From contig CAYXTO010000003.1 of NCBI GenBank assembly GCA_964468045.1, positions 248,001 to 312,000 of the forward strand: DNA of 64,000 nt, written 5' to 3'. Every line of letters starts with the position of its first letter. The stretch's first letter is position 1. Below are positions 56,913 to 64,000 of this stretch, one piece after another. The position numbers and the translations under genes were made by a program. This DNA comes from JAWKXU01 sp964468045 (GTDB lineage: Bacteria > Pseudomonadota > Alphaproteobacteria > Sphingomonadales > Sphingomonadaceae). The notes under the pieces are model-generated. The model searched no databases. It was not told the DNA's origin and worked only from the letters and a program-made list of their open reading frames with translations.

Positions 56913-57110
56913 ATGATGGAGCGGCGGTATTCGGCAGTAATCTACCGTCCAATAGGAAGGTCCCAACGACATAGCCTCACCCTCCTGACCCGCGATGAAT
57001 TCGTGGACCACTAGTTTTACCATATGCTGTTCCGGTTCAAGGACGGCAAGCTCGCCCTGCTCAAAGAATATCAGAATACGCTGAACGTTTTCGATTTCAT
57101 CGCGCTATAA
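56913..57110 (+). pseudogene. SnoaL-like (NTF2-fold) gene remnant
   Basis: The last 29 codons, 57024-57110, read MLFRFKDGKLALLKEYQNT then LNVFDFIAL and stop, the typical C-terminal strand of a SnoaL/NTF2-like protein. In the same frame, 56913-57011 is open (MMERRYSAVIYRPIGRS...LTRDEFVDH) and then meets an in-frame TAG at 57012. The remnant ends 141 bp before an intact SnoaL-like gene. Confidence 0.5.
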
Positions 57111-57192
57111 ATCAATACGGATATTGCGTTGGTAGGTTGGCCGATTACCACCGAACTCGGCTGCGGAATCATAGAGCTTGGAGAGCGTGAAT

Positions 57193-57255
57193 ATGCGAAT
57201 TCTGATCGTGGGTGACCGCGGCGAGATCGAGGCGATCGTCGAGAGCCATCGATGA
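57193..57255 (+). other. Twenty-codon ORF upstream of SnoaL-like gene
   Basis: Reads MRILIVGDRGEIEAIVESHR, with GGAGAGCG about 6 nt upstream. Its stop overlaps the ATG at 57252 (ATGA). It may be a leader that couples translation, or the N-terminal stump of a decayed gene. No homology can be judged at this length. Confidence 0.3.
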
Positions 57256-57821
57256 ACGGCCGCATCTCACATCTCAGTCGGCGAGTTTTCGTCGGCGCGA
57301 TCGGCGCCATACCCTTTGCCGCCTGGGCAGCGGGGGAAGACAATGGAGATAAGCGAACTCGAGAGAGGTTAACGATGGATATTGGCGAGAAGCTCTACGC
57401 GATTGAACAGATCAAACAGCTCAAGGCGCGCTACTTCCGGTTCATCGACACCAAGGACTGGGACGGCCTGGTGACGATCTTTTGCCGTGACGCTATCTTC
57501 GACGCCAGCCAGTCGGGCGCCGATCCAAACCGCAAGCCCTGGCAGGGCCGGGACGGCATCGTCACGGCGATCCGCACCGCGGTCGATGGCGCTGTGACCG
57601 TCCATCACGGGCATGGCCATGAAATCGAGATCGATTCACCGAACGAAGCCCATGGCCTCATCGCCATGGATGATATCCTGCGCTGGGCCCCGCCGCGCGA
57701 CATCGCGGTGCACGGCTATGGTCATTATCACGAGCAATATCGGTTCGAGGACGGCGCGTGGCGAATCTGGCGCTCGAAGCTGACCCGGCTGCTCGTCGAT
57801 CGGGCAGCGGGGAAGGGCTGA
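57252..57821 (+). CDS. SnoaL-like (NTF2-fold) protein with Tat-type leader
   Basis: A 189-residue protein. Residues 1-28 look like a twin-arginine signal (SRRVFVGAIGAIPFAAWA). From Met42 (57375) the SnoaL-like domain begins: KLYAIEQIKQLKARYFRFIDTKDW, FCRDAIFDAS and a final YHEQYRFEDGAWRIWRSKLTR. Two starts compete: 57252 gives an exported protein, while 57375 has a much better ribosome-binding site (GAGAGAGG, 6-8 nt upstream) and a cytosolic one. SnoaL-like folds are cyclases, isomerases or dehydratases; the reaction is unknown. Confidence 0.75.
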   Translation: MNGRISHLSRRVFVGAIGAIPFAAWAAGEDNGDKRTRERLTMDIGEKLYAIEQIKQLKARYFRFIDTKDWDGLVTIFCRDAIFDASQSGADPNRKPWQGRDGIVTAIRTAVDGAVTVHHGHGHEIEIDSPNEAHGLIAMDDILRWAPPRDIAVHGYGHYHEQYRFEDGAWRIWRSKLTRLLVDRAAGKG

Positions 57822-57929
57822 TCCGGGTGGTCACCGCTTTCATCCCGCCAGCGCCGCCAACATCAGATTGGTCAGACTCCCCGCGATTAACGTCTTGATG
57901 CCGAGCCGGGATGCTTCGGCGCGAAGCTA

Positions 57930-57959
57930 CTGGATCCCCGTTTGCACGGCGATAACGAA
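57930..57959. repeat. Degenerate REP-like hairpin
   Basis: TGGATCCCCGTTTGCACGGCGATAACGAAC: a decayed version of the inner hairpin of repeat R1 (GGATCCCCGTTTTCACGGGGATGACGAA). It lies in the otherwise gene-free 57822-58072 interval. Confidence 0.6.
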
Positions 57960-58072
57960 CAGGTGCGACGACTGCGAGCGGGACAGGCCAGGCGCACGAT
58001 CTGGAGAGAGATCGAGGCCGAATTACCGCGTCGAAACGCTTCATATTCTTTTCTTTGTTGGGAGATAGGAGT

Positions 58073-58240
58073 ATGATGTTTTTATCGAGCCCCATCGAGA
58101 AATTCCCCTTGCTGGGGCAGACATTGATGGAGGGCGTCATGCGCATTCCTATTCACCCGGACTACAATCTGAGATGGCTGATCGTCTTTGGCGGGACGGT
58201 CGTTCTCCTGGTTGCATTCGTAACGACCAACCTGGTTTGA
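58073..58240 (+). CDS. Small single-helix membrane protein
   Basis: A 55-residue ORF beginning MMFLSSPIEKF, with one C-terminal helix (WLIVFGGTVVLLVAFVTTNLV). GGGAG lies 8 nt upstream and AGGAG adjoins the ATG. The length, position between repeats and helix suggest a real small protein, but nothing about its role can be read. Confidence 0.45.
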   Translation: MMFLSSPIEKFPLLGQTLMEGVMRIPIHPDYNLRWLIVFGGTVVLLVAFVTTNLV

Positions 58241-58292
58241 ACTGCTGGAAAGCGGGCCTGTCGAAGGACCGTTTTTCCCGTAACCGAAAACA

Positions 58293-58364
58293 GGAAAGCA
58301 GGGCTTCGACAGGCTCAGCCCGAACGGGTGGAGTGCGTGCTTCGCGATCAGCCCTGATCGTCAG
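58293..58364. repeat. Repeat R3, second copy
   Basis: Partner of 56753-56820. The 58241-58657 interval contains only this and R2; no gene is seen. Confidence 0.75.
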
Positions 58365-58385
58365 CGAGCCTTCTCTCCCGTCTCT

Positions 58386-58518
58386 CGTCATGCCAGCCCT
58401 TCGGCTGACTGGCAAAGCCAGCCGCTCAGGATAAACTGCCCCATTGGGGCAAGCTGGCATCTCGGGCAGCAGGCGGTGCGTTGCCGACAACGATCCCAGC
58501 CTTCGCTGGGATGACGAA
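58386..58518. repeat. Composite palindromic repeat R2, second copy
   Basis: Close match of 22516-22647 in the same orientation; begins CGTCATGCCAGCCCTTCGGC and ends ATCCCAGC-CTTC-GCTGGGAT then GACGAA. Compensatory changes keep the terminal hairpin (CCGGC/GCCGG becomes CCAGC/GCTGG). Confidence 0.85.
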
Positions 58519-58657
58519 TAGGGCCGGGATGACGATTACAACCAACGTCCGCAAGGTCGGCAGCCAACATCGCAACGCACCGTAAATCCTCTCCGGTTAT
58601 CCTAGCCTTGCATGGCGGGCGGTTCGCAGCCATGCCTGTCGCCAAGGGGAGGGCTGC

Positions 58658-59320
58658 ATGCCGGGACGCGCATTGTTGGAACGAAGGCCGTGGCTGCTGG
58701 GGAGCCTTGCCAGCGCGCTGGCCTATTACCTTCTGGCCGACGCCGAGATCGGCGGGTTGTACCTGATCGGGTTCAAGGGGGCGGCGGCAGGGTTGCTGGC
58801 GATCTATGCGCTGCTGCGCCATGCCGGGACGGATACGCGCCTGCTCGCCGGCAGCCTGGCGCTGGCCGCGGCGGGTGACATCACGCTCGAGCTCTATCCC
58901 GCCTATGCCCTGCTCCTGTTCTTCGGTGCGCATCTGTTCGCGCTAAGCCTGTATCTGCGTCATCCGAGGCGGGCGCCCACAGGCAGCCAGAAGCTGGCGG
59001 CCGTGGCTATATTGATCCAACTGCCGCTGATCGTGGCGCTCGCCATGCTGGGGCAACCTGGCTTCGTCTCAGTCTCGATCTATGCGCTGAGCCTGTCCGG
59101 CATGGCCGCCGCGGCGTGGATGAGCCGCTTTCCCCGCTATCGCGTGGGGACGGGAGCCTTGTTGATCGCGGCGGGTCATGTGCTGCTGGTCGCGGGGTTT
59201 GCCCAGCCGTGGGGTGAGTTCGCCGCAAGCTGGCTCGCCTGGCCGCTGTATTACATCGGCCAGTTTCTCGTCGTCACGGGCGTAATCCAGTCGCTGCGAG
59301 GGCCGGGCCGCCCGCGCTGA
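58658..59320 (+). CDS. YhhN-family protein (lysoplasmalogenase-like)
   Basis: A 220-residue protein with about eight hydrophobic helices and the YhhN motifs: FKGAAAGLLAIYAL, AGDITLEL and FFGAHLFALSLYL. Human TMEM86B, in this family, cleaves the vinyl-ether bond of lysoplasmalogen. Bacterial members are largely untested. Conserved acidic positions in AGDITLE fit the active site. Convergent with gyrA, with a 6-bp gap. Confidence 0.88.
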   Translation: MPGRALLERRPWLLGSLASALAYYLLADAEIGGLYLIGFKGAAAGLLAIYALLRHAGTDTRLLAGSLALAAAGDITLELYPAYALLLFFGAHLFALSLYLRHPRRAPTGSQKLAAVAILIQLPLIVALAMLGQPGFVSVSIYALSLSGMAAAAWMSRFPRYRVGTGALLIAAGHVLLVAGFAQPWGEFAASWLAWPLYYIGQFLVVTGVIQSLRGPGRPR

Positions 59321-59326
59321 GCGAAA

Positions 59327-62119
59327 TCACTCGAAGTCGAGCGGCGTAGGATCGTCGCGGTCCGGCGGAGTCTCCGGCTCGGTCTGCGTGGAATTGCGGA
59401 CCGCCATTTCCTCGATCACGGCTTCCTCCGCCTCGTTCTCCGGCGCTTCGTTCTCATCGAGGCGCACCGCGCTGACCACATGCTCGTCATCGGCGACGTC
59501 GAACAGGCGGACCCCGGCGCTGCCGCGCCCGATCACCCGCAGGGAATCCAGGCTGATGCGAATGAGCTTGGCCTGGTCGGTCACCAGCATCAGCTGCTCG
59601 CTCTGCTTGGCGGCGAAGCTGGCCACGACCGGGCCATTGCGGCGGATATTGTCGATGTTGACGATGCCTTGCCCGCCTCGCCCGGTGCGGCGATATTCAT
59701 AGGCGGAGGACAGTTTGCCGTAGCCATTGGCGCAGATGGTGAGAATGAACTGCTCCTTCTCCACCAGCTCCTCGAACCGTTCCGGCGCGAGATCGGGGTC
59801 GCCTTCCTTCTCGGCCTTCCAGGGCGCGAAGCGCAGATAGGCTTCCCGCTCCTCGGCAGAGGTGCCGACGCGGTGGAGGATCGAGAGCGAGACGACCTCG
59901 TCTCCGTCCCTCAGCGTCATGCCCCGAACCCCCGTGGAGGTGCGGGACTGGAACTCGCGCACATCGTCGGCGGCGAAGCGGATCGCCTTGCCCTGGCGCG
60001 AGGCGAGCAGCACGTCATCGCCGGAATCGAGCAGGGCCACGCCGATCAGCCGGTCTTGCGAGCCATCCTCGAACCGCATGGCGAGCTTGCCGTTCGACGG
60101 GATATTGGCGAAGGCATCCATGCTGTTGCGGCGCACGCCACCCTTGGCCGTGGCGAACACCACATTGAGCGCGCCCCAGCTCTGCTCGTCTTCCGGCAGC
60201 GGCAGGACGGTGGCGATGGTTTCCCCATCGTCCAGCGCGGGGAGGAGGTTGACGATCGGCCGTCCGCGCGTGGTGGGGCCGCCTTCCGGCAGCTTCCAGA
60301 CCTTGAGGCGATAGACCTTGCCGGCGGTGGAGAAGAACAGCACCGGGTTGTGGGTGCTGGTCACGAACATGGCGCTGACCGCGTCCTCTTCCTTGGTCGC
60401 CATGCCGGACCGGCCTTTGCCGCCCCGGTTCTGCGCGCGGAAGGTGGAAAGCGGGGTGCGCTTGATATAGCCGTCCAGCGTGACGGTGACGACCATGTCG
60501 TCCCGTTCGATCAGGTCTTCGTCTTCCAGCCCGTCCCAGGCGGGCGCGATCTCCGACACGCGCGGCGTCGCATAATTAGCGCGCACTTCCTCCAGCTCCG
60601 CGCGCATCACGCCATAGAGCTTCGCCCGGTCCGCGAGGATCGAGAGATATTCCTCGATCGCGGTCGCGAGCTCCTTCAGCTCGTCGCCCATCTCGTCGCG
60701 GCCGAGCGCGGTCAGGCGGTGGAGGCGCAGGTCGAGGATCGCGCGGACCTGGATTTCCGAGAGGCGGTAAGTGCCGCCTTCCTGCTCCATATTCGGTTCG
60801 ATCGCTTCGACCAGCCGGATATATTGCGCGATATCGCCGATCGGCCACTCCCGCGTCAGCAGCTTCTGCCGCGCTTCGGCCGGATTGGACGCGCCCCGGA
60901 TGATGGCGACCACCTCGTCCAGATTGGACACGGCCACGACGAGGCCGAGCAAGATGTGGGCCCGGTCCCGCGCCTTGTTCAGCTCGAACTTGGTGCGGCG
61001 GGTGATGACCTCCTCGCGGAAGGTGACGAATGCCTGGATGAAGTCCCGCAGCGCGAGAACCTCGGGGCGCCCGCCCCGGATCGCCAGCATGTTGGCCGGA
61101 AAGCTCGCCTGCGCCGGGGTGTGCCGCCAGAGCTGGTTCAGCACCACTTCGGGAGTCGCATCGCGCTTGAGATCGATGACCACGCGCACACCTTCGCGGT
61201 TGGACTCATCGCGAATGTCGGAAACGCCCTCGATCCGCTTGTCCTTGGCGGCTTCGGCGATCTTCTCGACCAGGCCGGACTTGCCCACCTGGAAGGGAAT
61301 GGAGGTCAGCACGATCGATTGCCGGTCGCCCCGACCTTCCTCGATCTTGTGACGGCAGCGCTGGAGGATCGAGCCGCGCCCCGTCATATAGGCGGAGCGC
61401 GAGCCGGAGGAGCCGAGGATCAGCGGTGCGGTGGGGAAATCCGGGCCGGGGATGATCTCGAACAGCTCTTCGGTCGTGATCCCGGGGTTTTCGATGAAGG
61501 CGAGGCAGCCATCGATTACCTCTCCGAGATTGTGGGGAGGGATGTTGGTGGCCATGCCGACGGCGATGCCGCCCGCGCCATTGACCAGCAGGTTGGGAAA
61601 GCGCGCCGGCATGACCTGCGGCTCTTTCCGGGACCCGTCGTAATTGTCCTGGAAGTCGACCGTATCCTTGTCGAGATCATCCAGCAGTGAATTGGTGACC
61701 TTGGCCAGGCGCGCCTCGGTATAGCGCATGGAGGCCGGGGGATCCGGGTCCATCGAGCCGAAATTGCCCTGGCCGTCGATCAGCGGCAGGCGCATCGACC
61801 AGGGCTGGGTCATGCGGGCCAGCGCATCGTAGATCGCGGCGTCGCCATGCGGATGGTAGTTGCCCATCACGTCGCCGACGATCTTGGCCGACTTGCGATA
61901 GGGCCGGCCGGCCACGAAGCCGCCTTCCTGGCTCGCGAAGAGGATCCGGCGGTGGACCGGCTTGAGCCCGTCGCGCACGTCCGGCAACGCGCGGCTGACG
62001 ATCACGCTCATCGCGTAATCGAGGTAGCTCGTCTTCATTTCGTCGACGATGTCGATCCGCTCGATTTCCGGCTCCGAAGACGGGGCCACAGGGTCAATGG
62101 TATCGATATCGTCGCTCAC
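59327..62119 (-). CDS. gyrA: DNA gyrase subunit A
   Basis: A 930-residue type IIA topoisomerase subunit. The catalytic Tyr133 is in SMRYTEARL, the C-terminal pinwheel contains the GyrA-box-like QSRTSTGVRGM, and the length is standard for alphaproteobacteria. The quinolone-resistance region reads HGDAAIYD: the residue equal to E. coli Ser83 is Ala94, and Asp87 is kept as Asp98. The start is GTG at 62119. Convergent with the YhhN gene. Confidence 0.97.
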   Translation of the reverse strand: MSDDIDTIDPVAPSSEPEIERIDIVDEMKTSYLDYAMSVIVSRALPDVRDGLKPVHRRILFASQEGGFVAGRPYRKSAKIVGDVMGNYHPHGDAAIYDALARMTQPWSMRLPLIDGQGNFGSMDPDPPASMRYTEARLAKVTNSLLDDLDKDTVDFQDNYDGSRKEPQVMPARFPNLLVNGAGGIAVGMATNIPPHNLGEVIDGCLAFIENPGITTEELFEIIPGPDFPTAPLILGSSGSRSAYMTGRGSILQRCRHKIEEGRGDRQSIVLTSIPFQVGKSGLVEKIAEAAKDKRIEGVSDIRDESNREGVRVVIDLKRDATPEVVLNQLWRHTPAQASFPANMLAIRGGRPEVLALRDFIQAFVTFREEVITRRTKFELNKARDRAHILLGLVVAVSNLDEVVAIIRGASNPAEARQKLLTREWPIGDIAQYIRLVEAIEPNMEQEGGTYRLSEIQVRAILDLRLHRLTALGRDEMGDELKELATAIEEYLSILADRAKLYGVMRAELEEVRANYATPRVSEIAPAWDGLEDEDLIERDDMVVTVTLDGYIKRTPLSTFRAQNRGGKGRSGMATKEEDAVSAMFVTSTHNPVLFFSTAGKVYRLKVWKLPEGGPTTRGRPIVNLLPALDDGETIATVLPLPEDEQSWGALNVVFATAKGGVRRNSMDAFANIPSNGKLAMRFEDGSQDRLIGVALLDSGDDVLLASRQGKAIRFAADDVREFQSRTSTGVRGMTLRDGDEVVSLSILHRVGTSAEEREAYLRFAPWKAEKEGDPDLAPERFEELVEKEQFILTICANGYGKLSSAYEYRRTGRGGQGIVNIDNIRRNGPVVASFAAKQSEQLMLVTDQAKLIRISLDSLRVIGRGSAGVRLFDVADDEHVVSAVRLDENEAPENEAEEAVIEEMAVRNSTQTEPETPPDRDDPTPLDFE

Positions 62120-62399
62120 GTGAAAACAGATCTCTGGCGTTGGTGGGAAGGTGCTTGCGGGCCTAGGCGATGCTACCCGGAAAGGCCAGCAATGCCTTGC
62201 CGCGAGGCGACGTTTTCCACATTTGGCTGGCTCCCGGCGGTTTGGCGAAGCAATGCTGAACCGCGCGCGTTTGCGTCATTCAAATGGGGTTCAGCCAGGC
62301 CGGGTCAAAGCCCGTGGTTGCCAAAGGGGGCTTTTCGCGTCACTAGCATGCTCACCTGGGTGTATAGGCCGATCGATGGCCAATAGAGGAGAGTTTTCC

Positions 62400-63716
62400 A
62401 TGCGAGGTTTGTTCCGGTTTCAGTCGGGTAGTGCGCTGGCGATCGCGGTTGCGGCAGGCGTCGCCCTTTCCGGATTCGGTCTCAATGCGGCGCATGCCCA
62501 ATCGAAAGGCAATTCCAAGGAATTCGTCGCGGCGGCCGGTCCTGTCCAGACCAAGCTCAAGGACCTGGAGAAGCTTAAGGCGAAGGCCGACGCCGGCGAT
62601 GCGGGCGCCAAGGCGGAGCTGGCAGCGGGCGCCAAGGCCGTCACTCCCGAGGTGGAGAAGGCATTGGCCGCGGCCAGCACCGGCAAGGACAAGATCATCG
62701 CTGGTCAGTTTGCGGTCACCGTAGGCGGCTGGAACGATGACATGGCCCTGCGCAAGCGGGGCGTGCAAGCCATGCTCGACAGCGGAGAGCTGAAGCCGGA
62801 GCAGATTCCGACCTTCCAGTTCTATCTCGGCAATTTCGCCTATGCGACCAATGACTATGCAACGGCCGCGACGGCTCTTTCGGAGGCCGCGAAAAGCGGC
62901 GTCACCGATGAGCAGCTGGTGCCGCTGCTGGTGGAATCCTACAGCAAGGCCGGCAAGCCCGCGGAAGGGCTGACTGCCGCTCGCGCGGCGATCGACGCGA
63001 CGAAGGCCGCCGGCAAGCCGGTTCCGGAATCCTGGTTGAGCCGCTCTGTGGTCGTGGCCTACAACGCCAAGGCCGGCCCGCAGACGATCGATTTCGCCAA
63101 GCTTCTGGTGCAGGAGCATCCCAGCAAGTTCAACTGGCTGAACGCGTCGCAGATGGTCCGCACGTTCGGCAATCTCGATCCGCAGGCCACGCTCGACCTG
63201 TTCCGGCTGATGGACCGTGCGGGGGCGCTGGATAACGATCCGAAGTTCGTGAGCGGCGAATTCAAGGAATATATCGAAGCGGCCGATCCGCGCCGCCTGC
63301 CGGGCGAGGTGGTCCGCGTGGCCGACAAGGGGCTCGCGTCGGGCGCCTTGAGCAAGTCCGATCAGTGGGTACAGGAAGCGCGGACCAACGCTTCGGGCCG
63401 GATCGCGGCCGACAAGGCTTCCTTGCCCAGCCAGGTCGCGGGCGCCAAGTCGGCGGCTTCGGGCAAGGTTGCGCAGTCGCTGGCCGATGCATTCCTGAAC
63501 TATGGCGATGCCGCCCAGGCGGAGGACCTCTACAAGGCGGCCCTCGGCAAGGCCGGCTCCGATCGCGATGTCGTGCTGACCCGGCTCGGTATCGCCCAAT
63601 ACGATCAGGGCAAATATGCGGAAGCCAGCCAGAACTTCTCGCAGGTGAGCGGTGTTCGCAAGCCGGTGGCCGACCTCTGGCTGTCGCGCATCAAGGAAGT
63701 GAACAAGGGTGCCTGA
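62400..63716 (+). CDS. Secreted TPR-like repeat protein
   Basis: A 438-residue protein with a signal peptide (cut after AHA, about residue 33), an Ala/Lys-rich N-terminal helical segment and a helical-repeat region with TPR-like units (GNFAYATNDYATAATALSEAAKS, and ending AEDLYKAALGKAG, QYDQGKYAEASQNF). Probably a periplasmic scaffold or partner-binding protein. It has AGAGGAGAG before the ATG at 62400; an earlier open frame lacks such a signal. It does not match a known enzyme. Confidence 0.8.
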   Translation: MRGLFRFQSGSALAIAVAAGVALSGFGLNAAHAQSKGNSKEFVAAAGPVQTKLKDLEKLKAKADAGDAGAKAELAAGAKAVTPEVEKALAAASTGKDKIIAGQFAVTVGGWNDDMALRKRGVQAMLDSGELKPEQIPTFQFYLGNFAYATNDYATAATALSEAAKSGVTDEQLVPLLVESYSKAGKPAEGLTAARAAIDATKAAGKPVPESWLSRSVVVAYNAKAGPQTIDFAKLLVQEHPSKFNWLNASQMVRTFGNLDPQATLDLFRLMDRAGALDNDPKFVSGEFKEYIEAADPRRLPGEVVRVADKGLASGALSKSDQWVQEARTNASGRIAADKASLPSQVAGAKSAASGKVAQSLADAFLNYGDAAQAEDLYKAALGKAGSDRDVVLTRLGIAQYDQGKYAEASQNFSQVSGVRKPVADLWLSRIKEVNKGA

Positions 63717-63742
63717 ACGCGGTCTTGATTGAGACAGGTTGG

Positions 63743-63776
63743 AAGGGCGGTCTTCTCATGCGGGGCCGCCCTTTTC
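63743..63776 (+). terminator. Intrinsic terminator after TPR-like gene
   Basis: AAGGGCGG, 15-nt loop, CCGCCCTT, then TTC: an 8-bp stem followed by a short T-run, 27 bp after the stop. Being palindromic, it may also serve the gene on the other strand, which ends at 63780. Confidence 0.75.
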
Positions 63777-63779
63777 GAT

Positions 63780-64000
63780 TCAGCGAACCCGCTTGATCCA
63801 GGGATGTGAGCCGACCATCTTCACCTTGAAGTGGTTGTCGGCGCTGATCAGGTCGATCAGGTTTTTGAAGCCGTAATTGCGCGCGTCGAAGCTCGACCGG
63901 TTGTTGGCGAGTTGCCCCACCACGCTGAGCGCCGCGAACCCTTCCTCGTCCCGCTTCGCGGCCTTCCATGCCTTGCCCAGCAGATCGATCACTTCCGGCG
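63780..64000 (-). CDS. NYN/OST-HTH (LOTUS)-like protein, C-terminal part
   Basis: The visible 73 residues end in a segment like an OST-HTH/LOTUS fold (NYGFKNLIDLISADNHFKVK, then a final IKRVR), which often follows a NYN RNase domain in bacterial LabA/DUF88 proteins. The 5' part runs off the window. The assignment rests on this one domain. Confidence 0.6.
   Translation of the reverse strand, partial: PEVIDLLGKAWKAAKRDEEGFAALSVVGQLANNRSSFDARNYGFKNLIDLISADNHFKVKMVGSHPWIKRVR

Noticed and set aside
57868..58068. Small + ORF reading through SYWIPVCTAITN
   Set aside because: Its most protein-like part is the translation of a decayed REP hairpin (57930-57959).

Overview
The window looks like a chromosomal segment of a GC-rich alphaproteobacterium, most probably a member of the Sphingomonadales (Novosphingobium/Erythrobacteraceae-like). 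This is inferred from the protein sequences: ALA synthase (hemA), a lipoyl-domain-fused PdhB, single-chain methylmalonyl-CoA mutase, a carboxyspermidine-type polyamine route, sphingomonad-style TadE/TadG proteins and many intergenic CGTCAT...ATGACG palindromes. No rRNA, CRISPR array, prophage or complete insertion sequence was seen. There is one tRNA (Met, CAT).

Layout. 0-2.3 kb: 3' end of mltG, tRNA-Met, an SDR oxidoreductase and an SMR-like membrane protein. 2.3-9 kb: a tight three-gene operon of transglutaminase, circularly permuted ATP-grasp/alpha-E and transglutaminase/DUF2126 proteins, a predicted peptide ligation/modification system. 9-14.5 kb: protein phosphatase, alpha/beta hydrolase, trxB, a MAPEG protein and btaA-btaB for betaine lipid. 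14.6-18.8 kb: polyamine genes (carboxyspermidine dehydrogenase, DUF486 protein, carboxyspermidine decarboxylase, ornithine decarboxylase behind a structured leader that resembles the speF motif). 18.8-24 kb: small accessory genes, nhaA, then an HTH gene bracketed by 111-bp direct repeats, then hemA with an FNR/FixK-type box. 24-38 kb: housekeeping genes murI, plsY, dprA, topA, an MFS pump, lepB-rnc-era, pgi and gor.

38-47.3 kb is a complete propionyl-CoA to succinyl-CoA module: a divergent ScfR/PccR-type regulator with TTTGCAAA motifs in the shared promoter, then pccB, mce, scpA, bioB, a DUF1311 gene and pccA. The biotin synthase sits inside the operon whose carboxylase needs biotin. 47.4-50.3 kb carries ftsB and pdhA-pdhB. 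50.4-53.7 kb encodes a TadG-like vWA protein and two TadE-like pseudopilins. 53.8-56.3 kb carries a squalene/phytoene-synthase-like protein, an EF-hand protein and trmFO.

56.3-58.7 kb is an accessory, repeat-rich stretch with a decayed copy of the repeat/HTH region of 21.7-22.3 kb, SnoaL-like gene debris, a SnoaL-like protein with a Tat-like leader and a small membrane protein. The window ends with a YhhN-family protein, gyrA, a secreted TPR-like protein and the 3' end of a gene resembling NYN/OST-HTH proteins. Translational coupling by 4-bp overlaps is frequent, and TTG/GTG starts are common.
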